Shown: in pieces, positions 37,345-49,102 of the stretch
How the letters are laid out: each line of letters opens with the position of its first letter
Numbering within the stretch: the stretch's first letter is position 1
NCBI GenBank assembly: GCA_903911145.1
Contig: CAIWCD010000046.1
Span: 86,350-150,349, forward strand
Source: an uncultured delta proteobacterium
GTDB taxonomy: Bacteria > Myxococcota > Myxococcia > Myxococcales > 40CM-4-68-19
DNA length: 64,000 nucleotides
Reading direction: 5' to 3'
Notes under the pieces: model-generated
The model's input: the letters and a program-made list of their open reading frames with translations, nothing else
What the model was told of the DNA's origin: nothing
The model's database searches: none
Program-made: the position numbers and the translations under genes

Positions 37345-38976
37345 CTATGGCGTGTAGATCTCGGCGCTGCCCAGCGTCGTCGGAGAGCCGCTCGCGCTCT
37401 CGAACTGCAGGCCACCCGTGACCAGCACGGTTCCATCCGCGAGCTTGAGGCAGGCCGCGCCGTGTCGAGGCGACTGCAGTCCCCAGGTGCCGCCAGGCGT
37501 CGGTCCCTCGAGCGCGCGCACGCTGGTGGCCACTCCCGCGGGCGACACGATGTCCACCGACGAGGTTGAGTGGAGCGAGCTTCCGTCGTTCCAGGCGCCG
37601 CCCGCGTAGATGATCTCGCCGCTGTTGAGCAGCGCCGCACAGCCGTCGGCGCGCTGCTGCGAAAGCACCTCGCTCGCGTTGCCCACCGTCAACAGACGCG
37701 GCTCGATCACCGTGATTGCGTCGGTCGTGGTCGCGTAGTTCGTCGTCACGCTGGTCGCGCCGCCGAGGATCAGAACGGTGTCGTCCGTCGCCACGATTGC
37801 CGAGTGTTGCACGCGCGGCGCGGGCAGCGTGCGCAGAGCGGGCTGCTCATAGGTCGTGTCTGCGACGTACTGGTGCTGCGCCTCGTTGAAGATCACGCCC
37901 GAGATCTGCGCGAGCGCATTGCCGTTCTGGTCGCGGCCGCCGATGAAGACGACCCCACCTTGACCGGTGCCACCGGAGATCGCCGCGTTCTTGCGGGACA
38001 CAGCGACCGCGTCCGCAAACCCTTGCGCGAGCGGCTGTGCGGCCTGGATGATTGCGCTCTGCGTCGGATCGAAATAGGCCAGCGAGCTGAATACGGTGAG
38101 ACTGCCGCCGGGCACGTCGGGTCCATTCGCGCCGCCGCCGAGCACCGCGTATCCGGTCTTGACATCGACGACAGTCGCCGCGCGCTCGCGTGACTGGACA
38201 GACTGGGGCAGCGCGATCTTGCTGAACTGTCCATTGTTGTAGAGCTCGAACGATCCGATCGGTCCGACGCTGCCGCTGAACGACGGCCCCTCTCCTCCGA
38301 GCAGAAGGACCTGCTGCGCGCCGCCCACCGTGACCGGCAACGCTGCGTGTCCTGCGCGCGCGAAACCTTGCGGCGCGTCGACATTCGAGAAGGTTCCGTC
38401 GGCCGGATCGTACAGCTCCGCCTGCGTCAGGTACTGGCGTGCCCCGGCACCATCGAGCGTGTAGCCACCCGTGATCAGCACGCGGCCATCGGGCAGCGCC
38501 GTCATCTGGTGGCCCGCGCGCGGCGTGTTCAAGTGCGAGCAGGTGGTGCCGCTGCTGTCGTTGGTGAAGACGAACGCATCGACGACGCGCAAAAAGAGCG
38601 TGATCTGGGCGTTGCCGCTGCCCGTGTTGTCGAACAGTCCGCTGTCGGCGCGCGAACGCACGAGGCCGCCGTTGGTGGCCGTGGCGACGATGCGTCGATG
38701 GGTGCCGATCGGGACATTCGGAATGCTTGCCGTGTTCGATCCGAACGGCGCGTTCACCGTGATCGGCGCGAGCCCATCTCCGGTGATCGTGAAGGTGATC
38801 TGATCGACGCCGAGAGTCGGGTTTCGCTGAAGATCGATCGCGGTTGCGAACGAACAGGCGGTGGTGACGACGTTGACGTTGATCGAGCCGACCGGGGCAG
38901 CACAGCCGAACGATGCGCCGAGCAGAGCGACGAGCGAGCAGAGCGCTGCGGGGCGGTGGGGAGTGTGCGCGTTCAT
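37345..38976 (-). CDS. Kelch/galactose-oxidase-like beta-propeller lipoprotein
   Basis: A 543-residue surface or periplasmic lipoprotein with lipobox SLVALLGASFGC (Cys about residue 25). After an N-terminal beta-sandwich-like region (ITFTITGDGLAPITVNAP) come repeated kelch-type blades: HQMTALPDGRVLITGGYTL, HAALPVTVGGAQQVLLLGGE, HSAIVATDDTVLILGGA, ACLKLADGTVLVTGGLQ. Such propellers bind proteins or glycans. The ATG shares a base with the stop of the upstream PEGA-like gene (TGATG) and has GGAG upstream, so the two are coupled. Confidence 0.85.
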   Translation of the reverse strand: MNAHTPHRPAALCSLVALLGASFGCAAPVGSINVNVVTTACSFATAIDLQRNPTLGVDQITFTITGDGLAPITVNAPFGSNTASIPNVPIGTHRRIVATATNGGLVRSRADSGLFDNTGSGNAQITLFLRVVDAFVFTNDSSGTTCSHLNTPRAGHQMTALPDGRVLITGGYTLDGAGARQYLTQAELYDPADGTFSNVDAPQGFARAGHAALPVTVGGAQQVLLLGGEGPSFSGSVGPIGSFELYNNGQFSKIALPQSVQSRERAATVVDVKTGYAVLGGGANGPDVPGGSLTVFSSLAYFDPTQSAIIQAAQPLAQGFADAVAVSRKNAAISGGTGQGGVVFIGGRDQNGNALAQISGVIFNEAQHQYVADTTYEQPALRTLPAPRVQHSAIVATDDTVLILGGATSVTTNYATTTDAITVIEPRLLTVGNASEVLSQQRADGCAALLNSGEIIYAGGAWNDGSSLHSTSSVDIVSPAGVATSVRALEGPTPGGTWGLQSPRHGAACLKLADGTVLVTGGLQFESASGSPTTLGSAEIYTP

Positions 38977-41126
38977 CAGTGGCTCCAGGTCAGCGAGACG
39001 TTGCTGATCGTCGCGGTGCGGCTGTTGGCATAGACGACGCCGCCGGCGATCGCGGCGCCGCCGACAAGCAGTGCGCCAGCGACGATCCAGAGCACCGTGT
39101 GGTCCTTGGCCGGCTGCTCATCACGAATGGTCGCGATCTCATTCGCCTCGCGGGCTTCGACGCGCGTGGCGGCAAACGGTGCCGCAGTGCTGGCCGGAGG
39201 CTCGACCACCTCGGCAACCTGTTGCTCCTCGTCTTCACGCTGCGTCGCCTTGCGCGGCACGAAGAGATCGCGCGACTGGGCGGCCTCTGGCTGGGTGTCA
39301 GTCTTGATGTTCTTGCTCGCGAGCGGCGCCGCCTCGGTCGTCGCAGGAACGCTCTCGGCCTTGCTGGGCGCGGGCGCGGTGCGCGCAGGTGACGGCAGTT
39401 CAGGCGGCGGCGTGCTGCCGGGAACGAAGACGCGGCGCTCTGCGGTCGGGCTCGCCGGTTCGCTCTCGGGAGCGATCGGCTGCGCCGGAGCGGGTTCAGG
39501 CGCTGGCGGAGTCGGCCGCGCTGCAGTCAACGCAGGAGCTGGCGTCGGTGCGGCTGCGGCGACCTTCGCTGCGGGCGCCGCGGCCTTCGGCTCCGGAGGC
39601 GTCGAGAGCTTGACCGCCGGAGGCGCTGCCGCGGGCTTGGTCACCGCGATCGGCGCGGGCGCAGGGGCCGCGACCGGTGCCGGTGCGACGGCAGCGACAG
39701 GAGCAGGTGGGGCCACAGCGAGCGCGACGGCAGCTTCTTTGGTCGTGCTCTCCGGCGCAGCAACCGCAGACGGAACCACTGCGCGTCGAACTGGCAGCGC
39801 GTCGGCATCCAGGTGCTCGGCGGGCGTCTCGCTCGCTTCGGGCAGGGGCAACTCCTTGCTTCCCGCTCCTGCTGCCGCGGCGATCTCTGCAGCTTTCGGC
39901 AGGCCGACCGCACTCTCGGGCGGAGGCGGCGCCGCGACCGCGGTCGGAAGCTCCGCGCCATCCGAGACTGCGCCGCCCATCGCCAGTGGCAACGCCGCGC
40001 CATCGGGCGATGCCGCAAGCTTGGCGACCAGGTCGTCGACAAGGCGAAGCACCTCGAGCGAGGCCGAGAGCATCTCCGCATCGAGAGTCAGCGGCGCGAG
40101 TGCGATCACCTTTTCATTGCGTGCGAGCACCAGCGCCGAGCGGACAGTGAAGCCATCTCCTTCTCGAGCGATGGTGCCGACGAGCGTCGCCTGCGCGTTC
40201 GCGGCCTTCGCGAGCCGAGCCGCGCGGGAAGCGGTCGCGCGATCGATGCGTCCCTGGCCGAGAGCGCCCGCGAGCTCCTGCTCGGGCGTCCCCGGTGCAC
40301 CGAGCCGCGGCATCACCGAGAGCTCCGCGCCCGCAACCAGAACGACCGAATCGGCCCACGCCGAGTCCGCTCCCTCGACGCGCAGCGCGTGCGCTCCCGG
40401 CAGGGCATCAGTGAGCAGGAGCGGCGCGTTGCCGAGCGGTCGGCCATCGAGGAGAACCCGAGCGGCCGGTGCACCTTGCTGCCCGAGGATCCGCACGGTC
40501 GCCCGCACGTTCGAGAGCGTGCGCTGACGGGCCGCCTCGATCGCGTGAACGAACGCGGGCGGATAGCTCCCCGCAGCCACCGTGCGATCGGGCGCGCGGG
40601 TGACGAACTCATTGAGCGTCGCGTCTGCGCCGCTGTCATCTCCCGAGAGCGTGCGCGCGGCCGCCAGCTGGAGCAGCAGATCGCCGAGGAGCTTTCCGCC
40701 CGCCTCGTCGATCGCGAACGGCTGCGCGGTGAACTGCGCGAGCGTCTTCTGCAAGAGCTGCGCGGCCTGCTTCGACTTGCCCTTCTTCGACAGGTCGCTC
40801 GCCTTCATCATCTGCTGCGCGACGTTCGCGCGCGCCTTCTCCGCGTCGGCCTTGAGCTTCTCCGTCGTCGGGATCGCCTCGCGGCTCGCAGGAGCATCGA
40901 CGAGCTTGAGCGTCGTGCGCTGCGTGAGCTCCGAGAAGACCTGCGCGGAGACGCGCAACGCGAAGGCGTCGGGGGCTCCGGGCAACGGAGAGTAGGGGAG
41001 TGCGACGAGCGGCGTGCGAGCAGGAGCGGCCAGTGCGGCGCCGCCAGGGCCAAGCGCAAGCAGAGCCGACAAGAGCGTGGCCAGCGTGCGCAGGCGCGTC
41101 GAATACCGCGAGTTGGAACGGTCCAT
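38976..41126 (-). CDS. Envelope protein with PEGA-like domain and C-terminal membrane span
   Basis: A 716-residue exported protein, function unknown. It has a signal peptide (LATLLSALLALGPGGAALA), a helical/TPR-like part at about 95-195, a PEGA-like domain at about 203-265 (RVLLDGRPLGNAPLLL, PGAHALRVEGAD), a further folded region to about 390, a very long Ala/Pro-rich stretch, and a membrane span at about 674-699 (TVLWIVAGALLVGGAAIAGG). The ATG at 41126 follows GAGGA and starts the signal; the open frame further upstream runs antisense to the DUF2760 gene and is rejected. It leads the kelch-like lipoprotein gene and is divergent from the Hsp70 trio. Confidence 0.78.
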   Translation of the reverse strand: MDRSNSRYSTRLRTLATLLSALLALGPGGAALAAPARTPLVALPYSPLPGAPDAFALRVSAQVFSELTQRTTLKLVDAPASREAIPTTEKLKADAEKARANVAQQMMKASDLSKKGKSKQAAQLLQKTLAQFTAQPFAIDEAGGKLLGDLLLQLAAARTLSGDDSGADATLNEFVTRAPDRTVAAGSYPPAFVHAIEAARQRTLSNVRATVRILGQQGAPAARVLLDGRPLGNAPLLLTDALPGAHALRVEGADSAWADSVVLVAGAELSVMPRLGAPGTPEQELAGALGQGRIDRATASRAARLAKAANAQATLVGTIAREGDGFTVRSALVLARNEKVIALAPLTLDAEMLSASLEVLRLVDDLVAKLAASPDGAALPLAMGGAVSDGAELPTAVAAPPPPESAVGLPKAAEIAAAAGAGSKELPLPEASETPAEHLDADALPVRRAVVPSAVAAPESTTKEAAVALAVAPPAPVAAVAPAPVAAPAPAPIAVTKPAAAPPAVKLSTPPEPKAAAPAAKVAAAAPTPAPALTAARPTPPAPEPAPAQPIAPESEPASPTAERRVFVPGSTPPPELPSPARTAPAPSKAESVPATTEAAPLASKNIKTDTQPEAAQSRDLFVPRKATQREDEEQQVAEVVEPPASTAAPFAATRVEAREANEIATIRDEQPAKDHTVLWIVAGALLVGGAAIAGGVVYANSRTATISNVSLTWSH

Positions 41127-41315
41127 CGAGATCCTCGGAGCAGAAAAGAGACGCTCTGTGCCACGAACTCTCACCCATTCAACATCCGCCGATCGCGCGG
41201 CCATCGGCCGGGTCGCGTTTGCTCCCCCGGCTGCCGAGTTGACCGCTCCCTGCTGACTGTGCTTGAGGGCTGCTCCTTTTTGCGCCGCTTCCACGCGCTC
41301 AGTTCGAGGTTCCCT

Positions 41316-41944
41316 GTGACCGACCAGCTGCCATCGTTGCCCGCTCGAATCTGGATCGCGATCTCCTGCTTTGCGCGCGCACTCTCCGACGCGCGCTTCG
41401 CTTCCATACTGGTGCAGCTGCAGGCCTCGAACGCTCTCCCGGCCGCTCCTGGCGCGGTCGTGCCGCTCCCGCCTCCGCCGTCTCTTCCTCCGGCTCCCGC
41501 ATTGATTGCACCGATCGTCGCTGCCCCGATTGCTGCGCCGCCGCCCGCGCTGCCTGACGTGGCGACCTCGCAGGAAGGCGCGCTCCATCTGCTCGCGATT
41601 CTCCAGCGGGAGGCGCGCCTGCTCGACTTCTGCGAGGAGGAGCTGACCGGATTCTCGGACGCCGCGATCGGCGCCGCCGCGCGCCTGGTGCACAGCGGCT
41701 GTCGCAAGGCTCTGCGCGAACATCTCGACCTCGCGCCGGTGCGCAGCGAGGCCGAGGGTGCGCCGGTCACGCTCTCTGCGGGCTTCGACGCGCGCGCCAA
41801 TCGGCTCACCGGCAACATCGTCGGCGCGCCTCCTTTCTCGGGCACGCTCAAGCACCACGGATGGAAAGCCCTGAAGGTCAAGCTGCCGGAGCCCGTGCGC
41901 GGCGAGGCGTCGCGACTGCTCGCGCCCGCCGAGGTTGAACTCTC

Positions 41945-41948
<4 letters not shown>
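41316..41948 (+). CDS. DUF2760 protein, first gene of Hsp70 trio
   Basis: A 210-residue cytosolic protein whose C-terminal half (EGALHLLAILQREARLLDF, LVHSGCRKALREHLDLAPV, FSGTLKHHGWKALKVKLPE) matches DUF2760, a family that I know mainly as a neighbour of divergent Hsp70 genes. The N-terminal part has a Pro-rich linker (PLPPPPSLPPAP). The GTG at 41316 has GAGG upstream and avoids a long Arg-rich extension. The stop overlaps the next start (GTGA), so translation with the Hsp70 is coupled. The function is unknown; a co-factor of the Hsp70s is likely. Confidence 0.82.
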
Positions 41949-43752
<1,804 letters not shown>

Positions 43753-43756
<4 letters not shown>

Positions 43757-46590
43757 GCCAGGCCCGATTCGCCATCGGCATCGATCTCGGCACCAGCAAC
43801 ACCGCGCTCGCCTATGCGGAGCTCGGCGCTATCGATCCTGGCGAGGGCGTTCGGGTCTTTGAAGTCCCGCAGTTGGCGGCACCGGGCGAGGTCGCTTCTC
43901 GCGCGCTGCTGCCGTCACACCTCTACCTCGCGGGCGAGCATGAACTTGCGAGCGACGCGCTGAAACTTCCCTGGAGCAGGCCCGAGTCTGCCGACGCACA
44001 AACGCTGCGGGCCGCGGTGGGCATGATCGCGCGCGATCTCGGCGCGAAGGTCGGCACGCGCCACGTCGGGTCGGCGAAGAGCTGGCTCTGCCATCCGCGC
44101 GTCGATCGGACGGCCGCGATTCTGCCGTGGGGCGCGCCGGCTGGCGTTCCGCGCATCTCGCCCGTCGAGGCGTCGGCAAGAATCCTCACGCACCTGCGAG
44201 AGGCCTGGGACTCAAAGCATCCCGACGCGCCGTTGTCGCAGCAGGAGCTCGTCATCACCGTGCCCGCGTCGTTCGACGAGGCGGCGCGCGCGCTCACGCT
44301 GGAGGCGGCCGAGCGCGCCGGGCTTGGTCGGCCGGCACTTCTCGAGGAGCCGCAGGCCGCGTTCTACGACTGGACGCGAAGACACCGCGCCGATCTCTCC
44401 GGGGCGCTTGCCGGCGCGCGCCTGCTGCTCGTTGTGGATGTCGGCGGTGGCACGACCGACCTCACGCTGATCGAAGCGGTGCCGCCAGCCGAGGAGGGTG
44501 GCGCGCCGACGTTGCGCCGTCTCGCGGTCGGCGATCATCTTCTCCTCGGCGGCGACAATATGGACATTGCGCTCGCGCACCGTGCCGAGTCGCGTCTGCC
44601 CGCCAAGCTCAATCCCGCGCAGTGGCTGCAGCTCGTGCAGTCGTGCCGCGCGGCGAAGGAGCTGCTGCTCAAGCCTGATGCTCCCGAGCGGGCGACGGTG
44701 ATCGTTCCCGGTGCGGGCTCGCGGCTGATCGGCGGCGCGCTCACGGCCGAACTCACCCGCGACGAGGTGCGAGAGCTGCTCCTCGACGGATTTTTTCCTC
44801 TCGTGCCGCTCGCTGCATCGCCGACGCGCGCGTCTCCGCAAGCGGGCCTCGCCGAGCTCGGACTCCCCTACGCGCAGGACGCCGCGATCACGCGCCACCT
44901 CGCTGCGTTCCTTCGTCGCCACGCGCGCACGATCGCGCTCGCCCGCTCCCAGAGCGGCCCGGCGGGTTCGGCGGCAATCGCTCGTGGGTCTGCATCGAGC
45001 GAGGGCTCGACCGATTCTTCTCCGTTCGTTCCCGTCGACGCGGTCCTCTACAACGGTGGCGCGCTCTCGCCCGCGCTGCTTTCCGAACGGCTCTCCTCGG
45101 CGATCTCCGCATGGCGCACGCCCGGTGCGCGGCCGCTCAAGCTGCTCTCCAACGACGCGCCCGATCTCGCTGTCGCGCGCGGCGCTGCGACCTACGCGCT
45201 GGTGCGCCGCGGCCTGGGCTTGCGCATCGGTGGCGGCAGTCCGCGCTCGTACTATCTGGCCGTGGGCGAGGGCGCTCAGGCCGTCTGCGCGATCCCGCGC
45301 GGCGCGGCCGAGGGCGTCGAACTGTCGATTCCCAATCGCACGTTCATGCTGGTGCTCGGGCAACCGGTCCGCTTTCGCCTGCTTGCGGCGAGCGGATACC
45401 GACCAGAGCAGCCTGGCGATCTGATCGCCCTCGACGAGAGCACGCGCGACGAGTTGCACGAGCTGCCGCCACTGCAGGCGGTGGTGCCAGGAGAAGGGCG
45501 CGCCGAAGTCTCTCTGCGCGCGCAGCTCACAGAGATCGGCACGCTCGAGATCCACTGCGCCGCGGATCAGGAGCGGCGCTGGAAGCTCGAGTTCCAACTC
45601 CGCGGCCAGCCGGAATCCGCTGCGGCTGCGAGCAGTGTCGTCGTGCTGCCGAAAGCGATCGAGCCGGCGCGCGAGGCGCTGCAGATTGTCTTCGGCAAGA
45701 AGCCAGCGCCGGTGCAGGGCCGCGAAGTGAAGGACCTCTGGCGCGTGCTCGAGAAGACGCTCGGCGAGCGCGCGCGCTGGAGCCTCGCGGTCAATCGCGA
45801 TCTCTTCGGACCCCTCTGGTCGGGCGCGCAGAAGCGCCGCCGCTCTGCCGATCACGAGCGGGTCTTCTTCTCTCTGGCGGGATTCTTTCTGCGCCCGGGC
45901 TTCGGCGCGCCGCTCGATGCCTGGCGCACCAATCAATTGTGGACGCTCTTTTCGCAGGGGCTCACGCGCCACAAGGATGCTCCGGTCTGGGCCGCGTGGT
46001 GGGTGCTCTGGCGGCGCGTCGCAGCTGGCCTTCCCGAGGAGGCGCACCGCGCGCTCTTCGATGCGATCGAGCCGCACTTGAGGCCGCTGCCCGTCGGCCG
46101 CGTCGTCAATCCCGGCAAGAAGCCTCCGGGGCTTGCGGTCGATGAGATGATCCGCCTGCTCGGCGCGCTCGAGCGGCTCGCTCCGCAGAAGAAGGAAGAG
46201 GCCGCAAGTTGGCTCCTGGCGCGGCTCGAATCAGGAAGCGCGCCCGGCGTCGTCTGGGCTCTCGGCCGTCTCGGAGCGCGCGTGCCAGTGGCCGGTGCTG
46301 CCGAGAGCGTGCTCGCTCCAGAGGTTGCGGCGGCGCTGCTCGAGAAGCTGCTCGCGCTCGACTGGAAGAAGCACGACGAGGCACCGTTTGCCGTCGCGCA
46401 GCTCGGTCGGCTCTCGGGCGATCGCTCGCGCGATCTCGACGTGGCGCTGCGCGAACGTGCGGCCGTGCGTCTCGAACATGCAGGGGCTGCGGAGTGGGCG
46501 CGAGGTCTGCGCGAGGTGATCGCGCTCGGCGAGCGGGACGAGCAGCGGGTTTTTGGCGAGGCTCTTCCGCTCGGTCTGCACATCGCCTGA
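43753..46590 (+). CDS. Large Hsp70-family protein with DUF3731-type extension
   Basis: A 945-residue Hsp70 homologue. The ATPase part parallels the preceding protein block by block (FAIGIDLGTSNTALAYAE, SAKSWLCHPRVDRTAAILPW, VVDVGGGTTDLTLIE, LLLGGDNMDIALAHR), so the pair arose by tandem duplication. After a compact beta domain (RAEVSLRAQLTEIGTLEIH), about 300 extra C-terminal residues (LWRVLEKTLGERARWSLAV, FFLRPGFGAPLDAWRTNQLW, RLLGALERLAPQKKEEA) match the DUF3731 region found only on such Hsp70s. The ATG overlaps the previous stop. Confidence 0.9.
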
Positions 46591-46861
46591 CGAACCCGGA
46601 CCTGGTGCCGCGGCGTGCATTCGTATGCGCGATCGAGATCGATCTTGATCAATGCTGGCGCGGTCCAAAGCGATTCAGCTCGAGGGCGCGCGAGGGGCGA
46701 ATGTTGTCCCGATCGCGCCCCGCGTGGACTCCGATGCGATGACGCAGAGGGAACTTTCGACATCGCTCGAGGGAAAAAGCTCTTTACTGTTTCGATTCTC
46801 CTCTGCAAGAGTGCGCACCGTTTCCGCCACACCCCACTCACTTCACCCTGGAGAAAACACG
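46591..46861 (+). other. Leader region upstream of SWIB gene
   Basis: The 271 bases between the Hsp70 trio and the SWIB gene have no convincing coding frame. They turn AT-richer towards the gene (46770-46805) and end in a GGAG ribosome-binding site. A separate promoter is likely here, but I see no clear consensus boxes. Confidence 0.4.
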
Positions 46862-47164
46862 ATGGCTGCCAAGAAGGCTGCTGCAAAGAAGCCGGCCGCG
46901 AAGAAGACTGCCCGTAAGCCGAACGCCGCGTTCATGAAGCCGATGACCCCGAGCGCTGCCCTCGCCAAGATCGTTGGCGACAAGGCCCAGCCGCGCACCG
47001 AGGTCGTCAAGAAGATCTGGGCGTACGTCAAGAAGAACGAGCTGCAGGACAAGAAGGAGAAGCGCAACATCAACGCCGACGAGAATCTCAAGGCAGTGTT
47101 CGGCGGCAAGAAGACGGTCACGATGTTCGAGATGACCGCGCTCGTGAACAAGCACCTGAGCTAG
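46862..47164 (+). CDS. SWIB/MDM2-domain protein with histone-H1-like tail
   Basis: A 100-residue basic protein. The N-terminal 20 residues (AAKKAAAKKPAAKKTARKP) resemble the Lys/Ala/Pro tails of histone H1 and probably bind DNA. The rest is a complete SWIB fold (MTPSAALAKIVGDK, RTEVVKKIWAYVKKNELQD, INADENLKAVFGGKKTVTMF). In eukaryotes SWIB belongs to chromatin remodellers; free-standing bacterial forms occur in Chlamydiae and some proteobacteria and are thought to act in chromosome architecture. It is monocistronic: a long leader precedes it and a strong terminator follows. Confidence 0.93.
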   Translation: MAAKKAAAKKPAAKKTARKPNAAFMKPMTPSAALAKIVGDKAQPRTEVVKKIWAYVKKNELQDKKEKRNINADENLKAVFGGKKTVTMFEMTALVNKHLS

Positions 47165-47192
47165 TTCGCTCAAGCTGTTTTCAAGCAAAGCG

Positions 47193-47229
47193 AGGGCGCG
47201 CGCCGAGAGGCTGCGCGCCCTTTCTTTTT
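47193..47229 (+). terminator. Rho-independent terminator of SWIB gene
   Basis: A nine-pair stem AGGGCGCGC / GCGCGCCCT (47193-47201 with 47213-47221) with an eleven-base loop runs into TTCTTTTT. Confidence 0.88.
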
Positions 47230-47236
47230 GTCCCGA

Positions 47237-48049
47237 TCAGAACGACGCGCTGACGAGAACTCCACCCGGCATCGGAGCGAGGAGGAGCTGCGAGTGAGCC
47301 TCGTTCTGCTGTTGCGCACGCGTGGATCCGATCGGTGCGCCGTCATTGATCGCGGAGTTTGTGCGCGAGGACGCGGTTGGCGCAGATGCTTCTGCACCCG
47401 GCGAATCGAGCAACGCTGCTGCGTCGTCGATCGCCTGCGTCGGCTGCGTGAAGATCTTCGCTTCGCTCGCGAGCATGCCAGTGGTGAAGGCGATCGCGGC
47501 CGAACCGGGCTTGTGGTAGCCGGCCCAGACCCATGCAGTGAACGCGCAGTTGACCGCGATGCTTGCGACATGGGGGAACCAGGATCGGCTGAACTGCTCG
47601 ACCTTGGCTGCGTTGCGCAGAGTCGTCTCGGCCGCGCGCAGCTTGGCTTTGCGCTCATCCGGAGTCGACTCGGGAAGCGCGCGCAGCTTGGCTGGGCCGT
47701 GTGCGGCGGGGAAATCGAGGAGCACGACCGAGAAGACGCCGAGCGCCGAGCGGGCCGCGCCGATGCGGTTGACCCGTTGGGTCGCGGGATCGGTCGCGGT
47801 GTACGAGAGCAGGTCGGACGTGAGCATCGACGCGCCGAAGATCCCCAGCCAGCTGCCCCACCAGAGCCTTGCGTCGCGCTCTCCTGTCTCGAGCGCAGCG
47901 GTGATCTTCGCGAGTCGTGCTGTGACCTGTGCGTCGGTCTCGATCTGATCCGCGACCGCACTGTCAGCGAGCAGAGGCGGCGATGCGAGTGCAAGCAGAA
48001 CCGCTACCAGCGCGGTCGCGCGCGATCTCGGACGTGTCGATCGATTCAT
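47237..48049 (-). CDS. Hypothetical exported/membrane protein
   Basis: A 270-residue protein with a signal peptide (ALVAVLLALASPPLLA) and several later hydrophobic stretches (LWWGSWLGIFGASML, ALGVFSVVLLDFP, FPHVASIAVNCAFTAWVWAG, AAIAFTTGMLASEA) that may be membrane spans. No family is recognised. The ATG at 48049 with GAGG upstream directly precedes the signal; the longer open frame overlaps rlmJ and is rejected. It ends close to the SWIB terminator and follows rlmJ after 32 bases. Confidence 0.72.
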   Translation of the reverse strand: MNRSTRPRSRATALVAVLLALASPPLLADSAVADQIETDAQVTARLAKITAALETGERDARLWWGSWLGIFGASMLTSDLLSYTATDPATQRVNRIGAARSALGVFSVVLLDFPAAHGPAKLRALPESTPDERKAKLRAAETTLRNAAKVEQFSRSWFPHVASIAVNCAFTAWVWAGYHKPGSAAIAFTTGMLASEAKIFTQPTQAIDDAAALLDSPGAEASAPTASSRTNSAINDGAPIGSTRAQQQNEAHSQLLLAPMPGGVLVSASF

Positions 48050-48081
48050 CTTCGCCTCAGCATGTTCGCCCGCCGCGGCGT

Positions 48082-48990
48082 CTAGAAGCCGATCTGCGCA
48101 GCGCTCCACTCGCCATGCGTCGCGAGCGCAGTGCCCAGCCACGGCAGCTCCGCGAGCAGCCCCTCGACCGCGCCCGCGGGAGGATGAATGAAGACCATCC
48201 CGCTGCCGCAGAGCTTCTCGCGCTTGAGCCGCAGCGGAGTGGTGACGAGCTCGACGAGCGTCCCGTGCAGGCCCAGCTTGACCATCTCGGCGAGCAGCGC
48301 GCGCGGACGGGTGAGCGCTTTGATCGGATACCAGAGCAGCAGAGCGGCCTGGGGCGCGGCTTCGGCGCTCGCGGCGAGCACCGCGGCCGCCTGCGACCAC
48401 TCTGACTTCTGCGTGTACGGAGGATCGATCAGCGCGACGGCGGGCGCACCGTTGGCCGACAAGAGCGCTGTTGGCAGCGCAGCAAATCCATCCTGCTCGC
48501 GAACCTCGACGTGCGCGGCACCGCGATTGGCGAGGGCGCGACGCAGCACCTCGGCGGCCTGGGGATCGACCTCATGGAGCGCAAGCCGCGTCTCGGGAGG
48601 GAGGAGCGAATGCGCCAGCAGCGGCGAGCCCGGATACTTCTCGGGCCGCGTCGCTTCGCTCGAGGAGAAGCCGCGCACGGCGTTCATCCAGCGCAGCCCC
48701 ACTCCCGACGTTCCTGCGGTCGGCGGCTGCGTCGGCGAGTTGGCCGGTGTCCAGAGCTTCTGCACACCGGCGGTCCACTCTCCGACCGAGCCGAGCGTGA
48801 AGAGCCCGTCGCCCGCGTGCGATTCCGCGTAGAGCGACACCCGCGTCGGGCAGGCCTGGATCGTTGCGCAGAGCGCGACGTGCTTGAAGACGTCGCCGAC
48901 ATTGCCGACGTGTCGCGCGTGTGCGTAGTCGGAGGCGCGAGCGGGAAGGGGGCCCGACGGAGCGTGGGTGTCTGCGTTCATCCGCGCCAT
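48082..48990 (-). CDS. rlmJ: 23S rRNA adenine-2030 N6-methyltransferase
   Basis: Methylates A2030 of 23S rRNA. The 302-residue protein has the RlmJ opening YAHARHVGNVGDVFKHVAL, the SAM-region YAESHAGDGLF, and the catalytic motif LIDPPYTQKSEW (DPPY class of N6-adenine methyltransferases). KREKLCGSGMVFIHPP near the end is also typical. The start may be the ATG at 48990 or the one at 48981; neither has a clear ribosome-binding site. It is divergent from asd. Confidence 0.9.
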   Translation of the reverse strand: MARMNADTHAPSGPLPARASDYAHARHVGNVGDVFKHVALCATIQACPTRVSLYAESHAGDGLFTLGSVGEWTAGVQKLWTPANSPTQPPTAGTSGVGLRWMNAVRGFSSSEATRPEKYPGSPLLAHSLLPPETRLALHEVDPQAAEVLRRALANRGAAHVEVREQDGFAALPTALLSANGAPAVALIDPPYTQKSEWSQAAAVLAASAEAAPQAALLLWYPIKALTRPRALLAEMVKLGLHGTLVELVTTPLRLKREKLCGSGMVFIHPPAGAVEGLLAELPWLGTALATHGEWSAAQIGF

Positions 48991-49102
48991 CTATCATGCG
49001 AGTTGCGACCGCCGCCTCCGTCAATCTCGCGGTGTCGCTGCGTCGCGATGGCGGGAAGCCGCTTTCTTGACGTCGCCCGCGGGCTCGTGCACACCGACCC
49101 TC

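Noticed and set aside
39813..41315. 501-codon upstream extension of the DUF2760 frame
   Set aside because: It lies antisense to the PEGA-like gene and is Arg/Leu-rich; the GTG at 41316 has a good ribosome-binding site.
38976..41858. Longer start for the PEGA-like envelope protein, 244 codons upstream
   Set aside because: It would overlap the DUF2760 gene antisense; the signal peptide begins at 41126 after a ribosome-binding site.
44212..46077. 621-codon open frame antisense to the large Hsp70
   Set aside because: The Hsp70 motifs fix the plus strand; the antisense product is Arg/Leu/Glu-rich without any fold signal.
46741..46800. Sigma-70 promoter for the SWIB gene (TCGACA ... TTTACT)
   Set aside because: The spacing is about 20 bases and the boxes are weak, so it is not listed as a promoter.
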